Below, piece after piece: positions 44,330 through 52,705 of a stretch of DNA of 64,000 nucleotides. The position numbers were made by a program, and so were the translations under genes. The notes under the pieces were generated by a model that saw only the letters and a program-made list of their open reading frames with translations, did not search any database and was not told the DNA's origin. Each line of letters opens with the position of its first letter. Position 1 is the stretch's first letter. The DNA is taken from contig NZ_CABHOU010000059.1 in NCBI RefSeq assembly GCF_902168175.1, positions 265,763 to 329,762 on the forward strand. Direction: 5' to 3'. This DNA is from an uncultured Chitinophaga sp. GTDB lineage: Bacteria > Bacteroidota > Bacteroidia > Chitinophagales > Chitinophagaceae.

Positions 44330-44449
44330 GGCCGGTAACAACAATTTATCATGACCGGCGTTCAGGAACATAACAGGCTATATATAAATCCTTATTCTGC
44401 TATATTTACAGGCTAAGAGACAAACTATAACAAACAACTAAATTCAATT

Positions 44450-45916
44450 ATGTCACCAGTATTACTATTTTCTCTCGTCATTGTTTACTTCCTGATTTTA
44501 CTGGTTGTAGCATGGTTTACCTCCCGTAATGCCAATAACGAATCGTTCTTTATCGGCAACCGCGGCTCCAACTGGATGCTGGTAGCCTTTGGGATGATAG
44601 GCACTTCGCTTAGCGGGGTTACTTTTGTAAGCGTACCTGGCACCGTTGGTATTGAGTCGTTCTCTTATTTTCAGATCATTATTGGTAACCTGATTGGTTA
44701 TGCCGTGGTGGCCTTTGTGCTGCTGCCGGTGTACTACCGCATGAACCTTACCTCTATCTATAATTACCTGCAGGGCAGGCTGGGCTTTGCCTCTTATAAG
44801 GCAGGCGCCTCCTTCTTTATCCTGTCGCGCATACTGGGTGCTACGGCCAGGTTATACCTGGTGGTAAACATCCTGCACCTCACCATTCTTAAAAACTTTG
44901 ACCTCCCCTTCTGGTTTGGGGCTTTGGTAATATTACTGATGATATTACTGTACACTTTTGAAGGCGGCGTAAAAACCATTGTATGGACCGACACCCTGCA
45001 AACCGGTTGTATGCTGATAGGCCTCATTGTTTGTGTATGGTACATCCTCAGCAACCTCGATATGAGTTTGCTGGATGGCGCAAAAGCATTGTCAGACAAA
45101 GGCTATTCCAACATATTCGTCACCGACCCGGCGAGTAAGTTTTTCTTCCTCAAACAGATCATTGCCGGGGCCTTTATATCTATCACCATGACGGGTATGG
45201 ACCAGGAAATGATGCAGAAAAACATCAGCGTAAAAACATTGAAAGACTCGCAGAAGAACATGATGACCTTTGCTGTGATATTCATGGCCGTGGTACTCCT
45301 GTTCCTGTTCCTCGGTGGATTGTTACACTTGTTTGCAGAAGCAAAAGGCATTGATGCGAAAGGTGACGCGCTGTTCCCCACTATTGCTTTGCAATATATG
45401 CCAGGCGCGGTATCCATTATCTTTATTATCGCACTGATCTCCGCGCTGTTCCCCAGTGCTGATGGTGCTATTACGGCTTTAACTTCTTCTTTTTGTATAG
45501 ATATTCTCGGTATACAGCGCAACCAGCAAATGACCGACAAACAGAAAAAAACCACCCGCCAGATCGTGCATCTCTCATTTGCTGCATTGTTCCTTCTTTT
45601 TGTGATGGTGTTTAAATGGATGAACAACCCCAGCATGATCGGGTTAATATTAAAGATCGCCGGTTATACTTACGGGCCGCTACTCGGCCTGTTCGCATTC
45701 GGGATTTTAACGAAGAGAAGTGTGAAGGACAAACTGGTACCTGTTATTGTGATTATATCACCCATCCTCTGTTTTATTTTAGATAAATACCAGAAACAGA
45801 TATTCGGTGATTTCCAGATAGGCCTCGAACTGTTGTTTATCAACGGCCTTATTACATTCCTGGGCCTTTGGCTTATTTCCGGGAAACAAAATGAAATTGC
45901 ATTACAAGGAAACTGA
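44450..45916 (+). CDS. sodium:solute symporter (SSF family), probable MurNAc/anhydro-MurNAc importer
   Basis: A 488-residue inner-membrane transporter with about 13 hydrophobic segments, the length and layout of the SSF family. Visible family features are SRNANNESFFIGNRGSNWMLVAFGMIGTSLSGVTFVSVPG in the first helices, YTFEGGVKTIVWTDTLQTGCMLIG near residues 165-188, ITMTGMDQEMMQKNIS and ALISALFPSADGAITALTSSF. SSF members use sodium to bring in sugars, amino sugars or other solutes. Located 11 bp before murQ, it is the best candidate for the inner-membrane step of MurNAc or anhydro-MurNAc uptake. Substrate is inference. Confidence 0.92.
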   Translation: MSPVLLFSLVIVYFLILLVVAWFTSRNANNESFFIGNRGSNWMLVAFGMIGTSLSGVTFVSVPGTVGIESFSYFQIIIGNLIGYAVVAFVLLPVYYRMNLTSIYNYLQGRLGFASYKAGASFFILSRILGATARLYLVVNILHLTILKNFDLPFWFGALVILLMILLYTFEGGVKTIVWTDTLQTGCMLIGLIVCVWYILSNLDMSLLDGAKALSDKGYSNIFVTDPASKFFFLKQIIAGAFISITMTGMDQEMMQKNISVKTLKDSQKNMMTFAVIFMAVVLLFLFLGGLLHLFAEAKGIDAKGDALFPTIALQYMPGAVSIIFIIALISALFPSADGAITALTSSFCIDILGIQRNQQMTDKQKKTTRQIVHLSFAALFLLFVMVFKWMNNPSMIGLILKIAGYTYGPLLGLFAFGILTKRSVKDKLVPVIVIISPILCFILDKYQKQIFGDFQIGLELLFINGLITFLGLWLISGKQNEIALQGN

Positions 45917-45927
45917 AAAGCCTGAAC

Positions 45928-46749
45928 ATGAAAGATTTTATAAAAATAACCGAGCAATCTTCCAACTACCGTCATTTAGAGCAGATGAGCGTGAACGAGC
46001 TGCTGAACAACATTAATACGGAAGATGCAGGCGTACCGGCGGCTGTAAAAAAGGCCATCCCCGAAATAGAAGCTTTTGTACTGGCTGCCACCGATAAAAT
46101 GCTGGCCGGCGGAAGGTTGTTTTACCTGGGCGCAGGCACCAGCGGAAGGTTAGGCATTCTGGATGCATCTGAATGCCCGCCCACATATGGTGTTCCTTTT
46201 GACCTGGTAATAGGCATGATAGCAGGCGGCGACAAAGCCATCAGGAGAGCGGTGGAAAATGCGGAAGATGATATGGAGCAGGGATGGAAAGACCTGGCGC
46301 AATGGCAGATCACCGAGAAAGATGTGGTGATAGGTATAGCCGCCAGTGGCACTACGCCTTACGTGATTGGCGCGTTAAAGGCGTGCAGAGAACATAATGT
46401 GCTGACGGGCAGCATCGCCTGCAACCCCAACAGCCCGGTAAGCCAGGTAGCCGATTATCCTATCGAAGTGATAGTGGGCCCGGAATTCGTAACCGGCAGC
46501 ACCCGTATGAAAAGCGGCACCGCACAAAAACTGGTGCTGAATATGATCTCTACGTCTTTAATGATCCAACTGGGACGTGTGGAAGATAATAAGATGGTGA
46601 ACATGCAGCTCACCAACGATAAACTGGTAGACCGAGGCATTAAGATGCTGATGGAGAAAGCGAATATTGGCGATTACGAAAAAGCGAAAACATTACTGTT
46701 GCAGCATGGATCGGTGAAGAACGCACTGAACGCCATGAGCGGCCGGTAA
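45928..46749 (+). CDS. murQ: N-acetylmuramic acid 6-phosphate etherase
   Basis: Cleaves the lactyl ether of MurNAc-6-phosphate to give GlcNAc-6-phosphate and D-lactate in the cytosol. The SIS-type sugar-phosphate domain contains LGAGTSGRLGILDASECPPTYGVP. Glu82 in ASECPPTYG and Glu113 in ENAEDD correspond to the acid/base glutamates of the E. coli enzyme. VIGIAASGTTPYVIGALKACRE and EFVTGSTRMKSGTAQKLVLNMIST bind the phosphate. At 273 residues it is slightly shorter than E. coli MurQ but complete. It is tightly flanked: 11 bp after the symporter, 12 bp before the FAD/Fe-S oxidase. Confidence 0.97.
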   Translation: MKDFIKITEQSSNYRHLEQMSVNELLNNINTEDAGVPAAVKKAIPEIEAFVLAATDKMLAGGRLFYLGAGTSGRLGILDASECPPTYGVPFDLVIGMIAGGDKAIRRAVENAEDDMEQGWKDLAQWQITEKDVVIGIAASGTTPYVIGALKACREHNVLTGSIACNPNSPVSQVADYPIEVIVGPEFVTGSTRMKSGTAQKLVLNMISTSLMIQLGRVEDNKMVNMQLTNDKLVDRGIKMLMEKANIGDYEKAKTLLLQHGSVKNALNAMSGR

Positions 46750-46761
46750 AACGACAGGGAT

Positions 46762-49710
46762 ATGAATAAGGAGCTATTAGACAAAGCATTCAGTGATTTA
46801 AAACCACAGCTGGCGGGCGACCTGTTCTTCGGTACAGACAGTCTTAGCAGCACCGTGCTGATGGCCTACGCCACCGATGCCTCTGTATACCAGGAGCATC
46901 CCCTGGGCGTGGCTTTGCCCAAAAACAAAAACGATATCAGTCTGCTGATTAAGTTCAGTCAACAACATAATATTCCTTTAATCCCCCGCACGGCCGGCAC
47001 CTCTCTGGCCGGACAGGTAGTAGGACAGGGACTTGTAGTGGACGTAAGCCGCTACATGAATAAAATACTGGAAGTAAATGTGGCAGAGAAATGGGTGAGA
47101 GTAGAACCCGGCATTGAAAGAGATGTGCTGAACGAACTGCTGCTGCCGCATCAATTATTTTTCGGCCCCGAAACGTCTACCTCCAACCGTGCCATGATAG
47201 GTGGCATGATCGGCAACAACTCCTGCGGTCTGCATTCTATGGTGTGGGGCGCTACGCGCGATAACCTCTTATCGGTGAACGTTGTACTCACGAATGGTGA
47301 GGAAACCGTTTTTGCAGAGATGGAAGAGGAGGAATACGCCCGCAAACGCGCGCAAACTACTTTCGAAGGACATATTTATCAATCCATACACAAACTATTA
47401 TCTAATGAAGATAACCGGCAGGCCATACACGATGGCTATCCTGCAAAAGCCGTGAGGCGCAGGAATACCGGTTATGCACTGGACGCACTGGCTGATACCG
47501 TACCTTATGGCGGAACAGGCAAATTCAATCTTTCGCGCCTCATTGCAGGCAGCGAAGGCACACTGGCGTTCATCACCGAAGCCAAAGTAAAACTACTCGA
47601 TTTACCACCACAGGTAAACGGCCTGGTATGTATTCACTGCAACAGTCTGCGTGAATCGTTGCTGGTCAACCTGATTGCCGTAAGACATCCTGTTACTGCA
47701 TCGGAACTGGTGGATGATGTGATCATGAACTTTACCAAAGAACATCCTGAACATCAGCAGAACCGCTTCTTCATAGAAGGCGATCCGGCGGCAGTGTTAA
47801 TGGTGGAGTTTATGTGTAACAGCGAAGCGGATCTCATCTCCCAAACCAACAGTTTTATTCATGAAGTAAAAGGAGCAGGACTGGGATATGCGTACCCGTT
47901 ATTACGCGGCCCGGAAATCAACAAAGCCTGGAACCTGCGTAAAGCAGGACTGGGTCTTTTACGCAACATCAAAGGTGATGCGCAACCTGTAAACCTTATT
48001 GAAGATTGCGCCGTGGCCCCTGAAGTACTGCCCGACTACATTGCCGATGTACAGGAGATGCTGGCCAACCTTAACCTCCGCGCATCTTACTACGCACACG
48101 CAGGTGCAGGCGAATTACACGTTGAGCCCATCATCAACCTTAAAAGTGATGAAGGCCGCATCGTATTCCGCACCGTACTGGCCAAAACAGCCGAAATCGT
48201 AAAAAAATATAAAGGTTCTCTTAGCGGAGAACATGGGGATGGCCGGCTGCGCGGTGAGTTTATTGGTTTTATGCTGGGCGAAAAATGTTACGACCTCTGT
48301 AAACAGGTTAAAGGCATCTGGGACCCTGCGAAACTCATGAACCCGGGCAAGATCGTAGACACACCGCCCATGGACACCGCTTTCCGTTTTAAGAAACTTC
48401 CGGAAGGCCCTGGCATTAAAACACATTTCGATTTTACTGAACAGGGTGGCATCCTGTCGCTGGCCGAGAAATGTTCCGGCTCCGGCGACTGCCGCAAAAC
48501 ACAGTTTGCAGGCGGCACTATGTGCCCCAGTTACATGGCCACCCGTTTCGAAAAAGATACCACCCGTGCGCGCGCCAATGTTTTGCGCCAGTTCCTGTCG
48601 CGGGACAATTCTTCGCAGGCATTTAACCACGAGGAAATCCATCACGCCATGGACCTCTGCCTTTCCTGCAAAGGTTGTAAAGCAGAGTGCCCATCGAGTG
48701 TAGACGTGTCGAAGTTAAAAGCCGAATACCTGCAACAGTACTACGATTTAAATGGTACGCCCCTGAAAGCCCGTATGATCGGTGAGTTCCCGGCTTTAAA
48801 CAAACTGGCCAGCATAGCACCCGGCCTCTACAATTTTGCTTTTGGCAATAAGGTTATTTCGGGCATGCTTAAAGGGATGATGAATATGGCACAGGAGCGT
48901 GAAGTACCTGCCATGCACGCTTTCACTTTAAAGTCGTGGTATAAAAAATTCCGCCGCCAGCAACAGGGCAACACATTTACATCAAAAGTCTATTTCTTTT
49001 GTGATGAGTTCTCCAACTATAATGATGTTACGATCGGCATCCGTTGCATAGAACTGCTGACGGCACTTGGATATGAAGTAATTATCCCCGACCATATCGA
49101 AAGCGGCCGCACCCATCTTTCGAAAGGATTAGTGAAAAGGGCCAAAACAATTGCCGCTAAAAATATAGAGCTGCTGTCGTTCATCATCGACAGCCCCTAC
49201 CCGCTTATTGGCACAGAACCATCAGCCATCCTCACTTTCAGGGATGAGTACATCGATCTGCTAGTCGGAGAGCAAAAGGAAAAAGCCAAACGTTTAGCCG
49301 CGAAGGTGATGCTATTCGAAGAGTTCATGGCCGCGGAAATAGACAAGGGTAATATTCCTAAAGAACGTTTCCGGGCAGATAAACGTAAGGTGGTGATTCA
49401 TGGTCACTGCCACCAGAAAGCACTATCATCGGTGAACTTCGCACAAAAGGTATTGTCCTGGCCCGCGAACTACGAAGCCTCCGTGATCAACTCCGGTTGC
49501 TGCGGCATGGCAGGCTCTTTCGGTTTCGATAAAGATCATTACGCAACATCCATGAAGATAGGCGAGCTCGTGCTGTTCCCCACTGTACGCCAGCAGGCGC
49601 AGGATGTGATCGTAGCGGCTCCCGGCACCAGTTGCCGGCACCAGATAAAGGATGGTACGGGCAGGGAGGCTCAGCATCCCGCCGAAATACTGTTCGAAGC
49701 TTTAGTGTAA
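46762..49710 (+). CDS. FAD- and Fe-S-binding dehydrogenase, probable D-lactate dehydrogenase
   Basis: 982 residues combining an FAD-binding type 4 domain (about 40-260; IPLIPRTAGTSLAGQVVGQGLVVDVSRYMNKIL), FAD-oxidase C-terminal domain (about 275-530; HAGAGELHVEP, SGEHGDGRLRGEF), a ferredoxin-like region (CRKTQFAGGTMCPSY and LCLSCKGCKAECPSSVD, about 575-645) and CCG-type domains (HGHCHQKAL near 880, SGCCGMAGSFGFDKDHY near 909). This layout is shared by Dld-II-type D-lactate dehydrogenases and YdiJ-type D-2-hydroxyglutarate dehydrogenases. Sitting 12 bp after murQ, which releases D-lactate, D-lactate oxidation to pyruvate is the likeliest role. The domain architecture is certain, the substrate is inferred. 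Confidence 0.88.
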   Translation: MNKELLDKAFSDLKPQLAGDLFFGTDSLSSTVLMAYATDASVYQEHPLGVALPKNKNDISLLIKFSQQHNIPLIPRTAGTSLAGQVVGQGLVVDVSRYMNKILEVNVAEKWVRVEPGIERDVLNELLLPHQLFFGPETSTSNRAMIGGMIGNNSCGLHSMVWGATRDNLLSVNVVLTNGEETVFAEMEEEEYARKRAQTTFEGHIYQSIHKLLSNEDNRQAIHDGYPAKAVRRRNTGYALDALADTVPYGGTGKFNLSRLIAGSEGTLAFITEAKVKLLDLPPQVNGLVCIHCNSLRESLLVNLIAVRHPVTASELVDDVIMNFTKEHPEHQQNRFFIEGDPAAVLMVEFMCNSEADLISQTNSFIHEVKGAGLGYAYPLLRGPEINKAWNLRKAGLGLLRNIKGDAQPVNLIEDCAVAPEVLPDYIADVQEMLANLNLRASYYAHAGAGELHVEPIINLKSDEGRIVFRTVLAKTAEIVKKYKGSLSGEHGDGRLRGEFIGFMLGEKCYDLCKQVKGIWDPAKLMNPGKIVDTPPMDTAFRFKKLPEGPGIKTHFDFTEQGGILSLAEKCSGSGDCRKTQFAGGTMCPSYMATRFEKDTTRARANVLRQFLSRDNSSQAFNHEEIHHAMDLCLSCKGCKAECPSSVDVSKLKAEYLQQYYDLNGTPLKARMIGEFPALNKLASIAPGLYNFAFGNKVISGMLKGMMNMAQEREVPAMHAFTLKSWYKKFRRQQQGNTFTSKVYFFCDEFSNYNDVTIGIRCIELLTALGYEVIIPDHIESGRTHLSKGLVKRAKTIAAKNIELLSFIIDSPYPLIGTEPSAILTFRDEYIDLLVGEQKEKAKRLAAKVMLFEEFMAAEIDKGNIPKERFRADKRKVVIHGHCHQKALSSVNFAQKVLSWPANYEASVINSGCCGMAGSFGFDKDHYATSMKIGELVLFPTVRQQAQDVIVAAPGTSCRHQIKDGTGREAQHPAEILFEALV

Positions 49711-49735
49711 ATTATGCGCAACGCACTGCATAGTA

Positions 49736-49770
49736 CCGCCGTAACCGTAAAGGTGCGGCGGTTTTCTTTT
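49736..49770 (+). terminator. intrinsic terminator at the end of the MurNAc operon
   Basis: A GC-rich stem (CCGCCG...CGGCGG with an imperfect upper part) followed by TTTTCTTTT, 26 nt after the stop codon of the dehydrogenase gene. Confidence 0.75.
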
Positions 49771-49819
49771 AATATATACCGGGATAATATCCGGCTTAGC
49801 AGCTTATTGTCTACATGTT

Positions 49820-49863
49820 GATGTAGGAAAGGTGTAGGATTTATGCAGGAATGATGTAGGATA
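49820..49863. repeat. four 11-nt tandem repeats, consensus nnTGyAGGAww
   Basis: Units GATGTAGGAAA, GGTGTAGGATT, TATGCAGGAAT and GATGTAGGATA follow each other with an exact 11-nt period; a weaker fifth copy may start at 49864. They are preceded by an inverted repeat CTACAT-GTTG-ATGTAG (49811-49826). They lie between the terminator of the MurNAc operon and the unknown gene at 50059. The exact period of about one helical turn suggests a protein-binding array, but replication slippage could also make it. Confidence 0.75.
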
Positions 49864-49954
49864 ACAGCGGGAATAGTAACAATGAGGATAAGATGAATAC
49901 AAGGGAAGCACCAAACATACAAGCTACTGATTATTATATCATTACAAGCTAAAT

Positions 49955-49978
49955 ACGACAATTACGACAAAAACGACA
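49955..49978. repeat. three ACGACA repeats with 9-nt period
   Basis: ACGACA occurs at 49955, 49964 and 49973, each followed by three variable bases, about 80 bp before the start of the unknown gene at 50059. It could be part of that gene's promoter or operator region. Confidence 0.55.
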
Positions 49979-50058
49979 CGCAATTTGGCGAGCCTCCCCA
50001 CAGCATCTATTTTCGTATAAAGGGCGGCCTCGTAAAAGCGCTCTCTTACACCACAACA

Positions 50059-50958
50059 ATGACAAATAAACAATTGAGAAGAAAGATCGAAGAAACCCTC
50101 GCCGGCCTCGTAGTAGTGAGGACCGTAGATGGTTTGAAGGTGCGTCGCAAGCGCGGCCCCAAACGCGAGCAGGTACTGAATGCGCCCGAGTTTGAAGGCT
50201 CGCGCGGAAGCCTGGGCGACTTCGTAGCAGCAAGCAGATCGGCGAAGTTGTTGCGTAATTCACTCCGCGAAAGCCTGCTGAAAGTAGATGACAGAGGGAT
50301 GTATAACCGCCTTACCAGCACCGTGTGTAAAGTATTGAAGGCAGACCTGCGGCATGCTGCCGGTTCAAGACGCATTTCGGATGGTGAGCCCGGCCTCTTA
50401 AAGCAGTTTGAATTCAATGCAAAGAGTGCATTAGGCACCACATTGCTCGCGCCGCATCGCACAACCATCAATAAGCTTACGGGCGAAGTAGTGGTAGATG
50501 TGGCCTCCTTTAACGCCAGTAAACTTGTATATGCGGCGCCTGGCGCCACGCACTTCATATTACACGCTTCCGCATCCACAGTCGATTTCGACAACATGCG
50601 TTATCACAACGCCTACCAGGAATCAGCGCTGATACCCGTAGATGCCATGACTACAGGCAATATTCAATTCAATATGCAGCTACCGGCCGGAAGCAGTTTG
50701 CCCACGTTCGTCGCGTTTGGAATATACTTTGTGCAGCAGATGCATGGTGTAACCTATCCGTTGATGAATAACAGTTATAATGCATTGCTGTTAACCGCTG
50801 TTGATAATGAGAAAGTGGTGAAAGATGCCCCAGCGACTGAAATCAAAGAGGTGGCTTTACAGCCTCCAACAAAGCCCGGGTTAAAGACATTCTTAGGGCC
50901 GGTAAACCGACTCGCGGGCCGAATGATTTCCCGGCGCGACAGGACTGGCGATGGATAG
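50059..50958 (+). CDS. hypothetical protein, unknown family
   Basis: A 299-residue protein that I do not recognise. No signal peptide or membrane helix is apparent. The N-terminal 60 residues are very basic (KVRRKRGPKREQVLNAPEFEGSRGSLG), followed by RSAKLLRNSLRESLLKVDDRGMYNRLTSTVCKVLKADLRHAAGSR, then a beta-rich part (LLAPHRTTINKLTGEVVVDVASFNASKLVYAAPGATHFILHASASTVDF). The basic head suggests binding to nucleic acid or another polyanion (inference). Two repeat arrays lie upstream. Its 3' end overlaps the 3' end of the convergent gluQ gene by 66 bp. Good codon use and length argue that it is real. Confidence 0.75.
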   Translation: MTNKQLRRKIEETLAGLVVVRTVDGLKVRRKRGPKREQVLNAPEFEGSRGSLGDFVAASRSAKLLRNSLRESLLKVDDRGMYNRLTSTVCKVLKADLRHAAGSRRISDGEPGLLKQFEFNAKSALGTTLLAPHRTTINKLTGEVVVDVASFNASKLVYAAPGATHFILHASASTVDFDNMRYHNAYQESALIPVDAMTTGNIQFNMQLPAGSSLPTFVAFGIYFVQQMHGVTYPLMNNSYNALLLTAVDNEKVVKDAPATEIKEVALQPPTKPGLKTFLGPVNRLAGRMISRRDRTGDG

Positions 50959-51813
50959 CAGCCATTGGCCCAGCTCCTCCCAGTTAACGGCAGATTGACC
51001 ACCCAGCCTATTTGCGATCATGGTGTATACATCGGCAGCGCTTTTACCTTCGTTCCGCAGGAACTGGATAGAAGTAGATCCCGCAGACTTCGACAATTTA
51101 CCGCCATCCTTTTCCAGTAAAAGGGGATGATGATAGAATTGGGTTTGATGAAATGTGTTGCCAGGCAGTAAAGATGATAAATACAATTGCGCCAGCGTTG
51201 AGTTCCAAAGGTCGAGCCCCCGCACAATAAGATCGATACCAAAGTGCTGATCATCGATGACGGAGGAGAGTTGGTAAGCCGGGTAACCATCCTTTTTACG
51301 AACAACAAAGTATTGCATATCGGCTGGCAAAACATCCTGCTTATCTCTTATTGTGATAGCCCGGTTATCCGTAATTAACCGCCAGCTTACGCCATCCGTA
51401 TCCAGCGGAATGTTTTTATGCAGGCAGGTACCCGGATAAGCGCCATTCGTGCTTTGCCGTGCTATTTGTGCCCGCGAGCAGTTACAGGCGAATACGTAAG
51501 GGCGTAGTTGTTCCAGCGCGGCGTTGTACAGGTACAGACGATGGAGTTGGGAGAAGTCAGATTGATATTCATCGAAGCTTTTTGGCCCCTCCGCCCACGG
51601 GATATCCAAAAACTCCAGGGTGTCAAAGATGTCCTGTATGTATTCAGGCGCTGCCCGATCGCGATCAAGATCATCGATGCGGAGCATCGTGGCAGCTTTC
51701 GTTTGTTTGGCGAGCGTAGCAGTAATAGCAAACGAGAGGATGTTACCCAGGTGGAGATATCCACTGGGCGTAGGGGCGATTCTTGTTTTTTTATAAACTG
51801 CCGGCACTGCCAT
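50893..51813 (-). CDS. gluQ: glutamyl-Q tRNA(Asp) synthetase
   Basis: A 306-residue protein built from only the catalytic half of a glutamyl-tRNA synthetase. It activates glutamate and attaches it to queuosine at position 34 of tRNA-Asp. The HIGH-like motif is in APTPSGYLHLGN (His21 to Asn24), and the KMSKS-like motif is KLSKS near residue 240. The zinc-binding pattern is CNC ... YPGTC (Cys-x-Cys ... Tyr-x3-Cys). The anticodon-binding domain of true GluRS is missing, as expected. The ATG at 51813 is used; the codon before it is TTG. It is head-to-head with a tRNA-Asp gene 72 bp away. Its 3' end overlaps the unknown gene at 50059 by 66 bp. Confidence 0.92.
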   Translation of the reverse strand: MAVPAVYKKTRIAPTPSGYLHLGNILSFAITATLAKQTKAATMLRIDDLDRDRAAPEYIQDIFDTLEFLDIPWAEGPKSFDEYQSDFSQLHRLYLYNAALEQLRPYVFACNCSRAQIARQSTNGAYPGTCLHKNIPLDTDGVSWRLITDNRAITIRDKQDVLPADMQYFVVRKKDGYPAYQLSSVIDDQHFGIDLIVRGLDLWNSTLAQLYLSSLLPGNTFHQTQFYHHPLLLEKDGGKLSKSAGSTSIQFLRNEGKSAADVYTMIANRLGGQSAVNWEELGQWLLSIASPVAPGNHSARESVYRP

Positions 51814-51833
51814 CAATTAAATTTAGGCAAAGA

Positions 51834-51866
51834 TTTGTTTTTTTGAATGATTTGTCCATATATTTG
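51834..51866 (+). promoter_or_regulatory. Bacteroidota-type promoter of tRNA-Asp (second copy)
   Basis: TTTG at 51834-51837 and TATATTTG (TAnnTTTG) at 51859-51866 with a 21-bp spacer, the same spacing as at the first tRNA-Asp. It lies in the 72-bp region between the divergent gluQ start and the tRNA. Confidence 0.8.
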
Positions 51867-51885
51867 CAGCCCGGAATTACGGAAT

Positions 51886-51959
51886 GGATCGGTAGTTCAG
51901 TCGGTTAGAATGCCGCCCTGTCACGGCGGAGGTCGCGGGTTCGAGTCCCGTCCGGTCCG
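51886..51959 (+). tRNA. tRNA-Asp (GTC), second copy
   Basis: A 74-nt cloverleaf almost identical to the copy at 4998. The acceptor stem is GGATCGG (51886-51892) with CCGGTCC (51952-51958), fully paired where the first copy has a T-G pair. Discriminator is G51959 and anticodon GTC is at 51920-51922; CCA is not encoded. Differences from the first copy are a T-to-C at position 5 of the acceptor arm (51890) with a compensating A-to-G in its 3' arm, and one D-loop change. It is divergent from gluQ, whose product modifies this tRNA. Confidence 0.98.
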
Positions 51960-51960
51960 C

Positions 51961-51990
51961 AAAAAGGCGCTGAGAGATCAGTGCCTTTTT
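51961..51990 (+). terminator. intrinsic terminator of the second tRNA-Asp
   Basis: A 13-bp stem AAAAAGGCGCTGA / TCAGTGCCTTTTT (one G-T pair) with a 4-nt loop and a T tract, one nucleotide after the tRNA. Confidence 0.92.
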
Positions 51991-52370
51991 CGTTTTTATG
52001 TGATCACGGGAATAACGTGTCCTGTCATCCCCACAGGACTGTTTTGATGAGCCTGAGCCCCTCTGCTCTGCAAACGAAACAAATATCCCAAAGTATAGAA
52101 TCCATCACAGCCGTTTTCTAAATAATTGTATCCGTAAAAACGAGTGTACATTATCACTTACTTGTTGTAACAATCCTACACCTATGCAAACATCGCCTCT
52201 TTGAATCCGAAATTCAAATAGCGCAATAACAGTCAGGAAGTTAAGCACGCTCATCTGGGGTAAACATCTCTGAAAAAAATCTCGTCGACGACGCGGCGGG
52301 AGTACTCCTATTACACCATGCACCACGAAATACTTACCGCGCAAACAAAATATTTTTGAAAATTAAAAAT

Positions 52371-52398
52371 CTGCCCTTATCTTACCTATTAAGGGCAG
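52371..52398 (-). terminator. terminator-like hairpin with no certain gene
   Basis: A perfect 9-bp stem CTGCCCTTA / TAAGGGCAG with a 10-nt loop. Read on the minus strand it is followed by ATTTTTAATTTT, so it could end a minus-strand transcript from the 52434-52682 region. Confidence 0.55.
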
Positions 52399-52705
52399 GG
52401 AATTGAACCAATTTCCGGTTAGTGTTGTTTAAATTATAACCTAATTAAAAAGCCTCCTTCGGGGATATAAAATGAATGTTCGAGTAAACGCAGAATAGCT
52501 GGGGTACACTTGTTTATTGTTAACAGATCGCAAATGACCTTCAAAACTGGCTGCAACTGATGGCCGGAAGGATGAGATTTCTTATCTTTCCTGTAGCAGT
52601 AATATTTTCGGTGATCTACCGTCCAACCAACAGACGGCCAATCATGCCCGATTTGTCCTTTTAGTTTGAGACCTTCTCCCAATTTGCTATTGACACTGAA
52701 ACATG

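Noticed and set aside
51847..52047. 66-codon plus-strand frame across the second tRNA-Asp
   Set aside because: Its sequence is the sense translation of the tRNA cloverleaf, with no independent support.
52105..52344. 79-codon minus-strand frame
   Set aside because: No domain or neighbour support in an otherwise non-coding gap.
52434..52682. 82-codon minus-strand frame with a terminator-like hairpin downstream
   Set aside because: Only a TTG start, preceded within two codons by a stop, and no recognised domain; kept only as a possible gene remnant.
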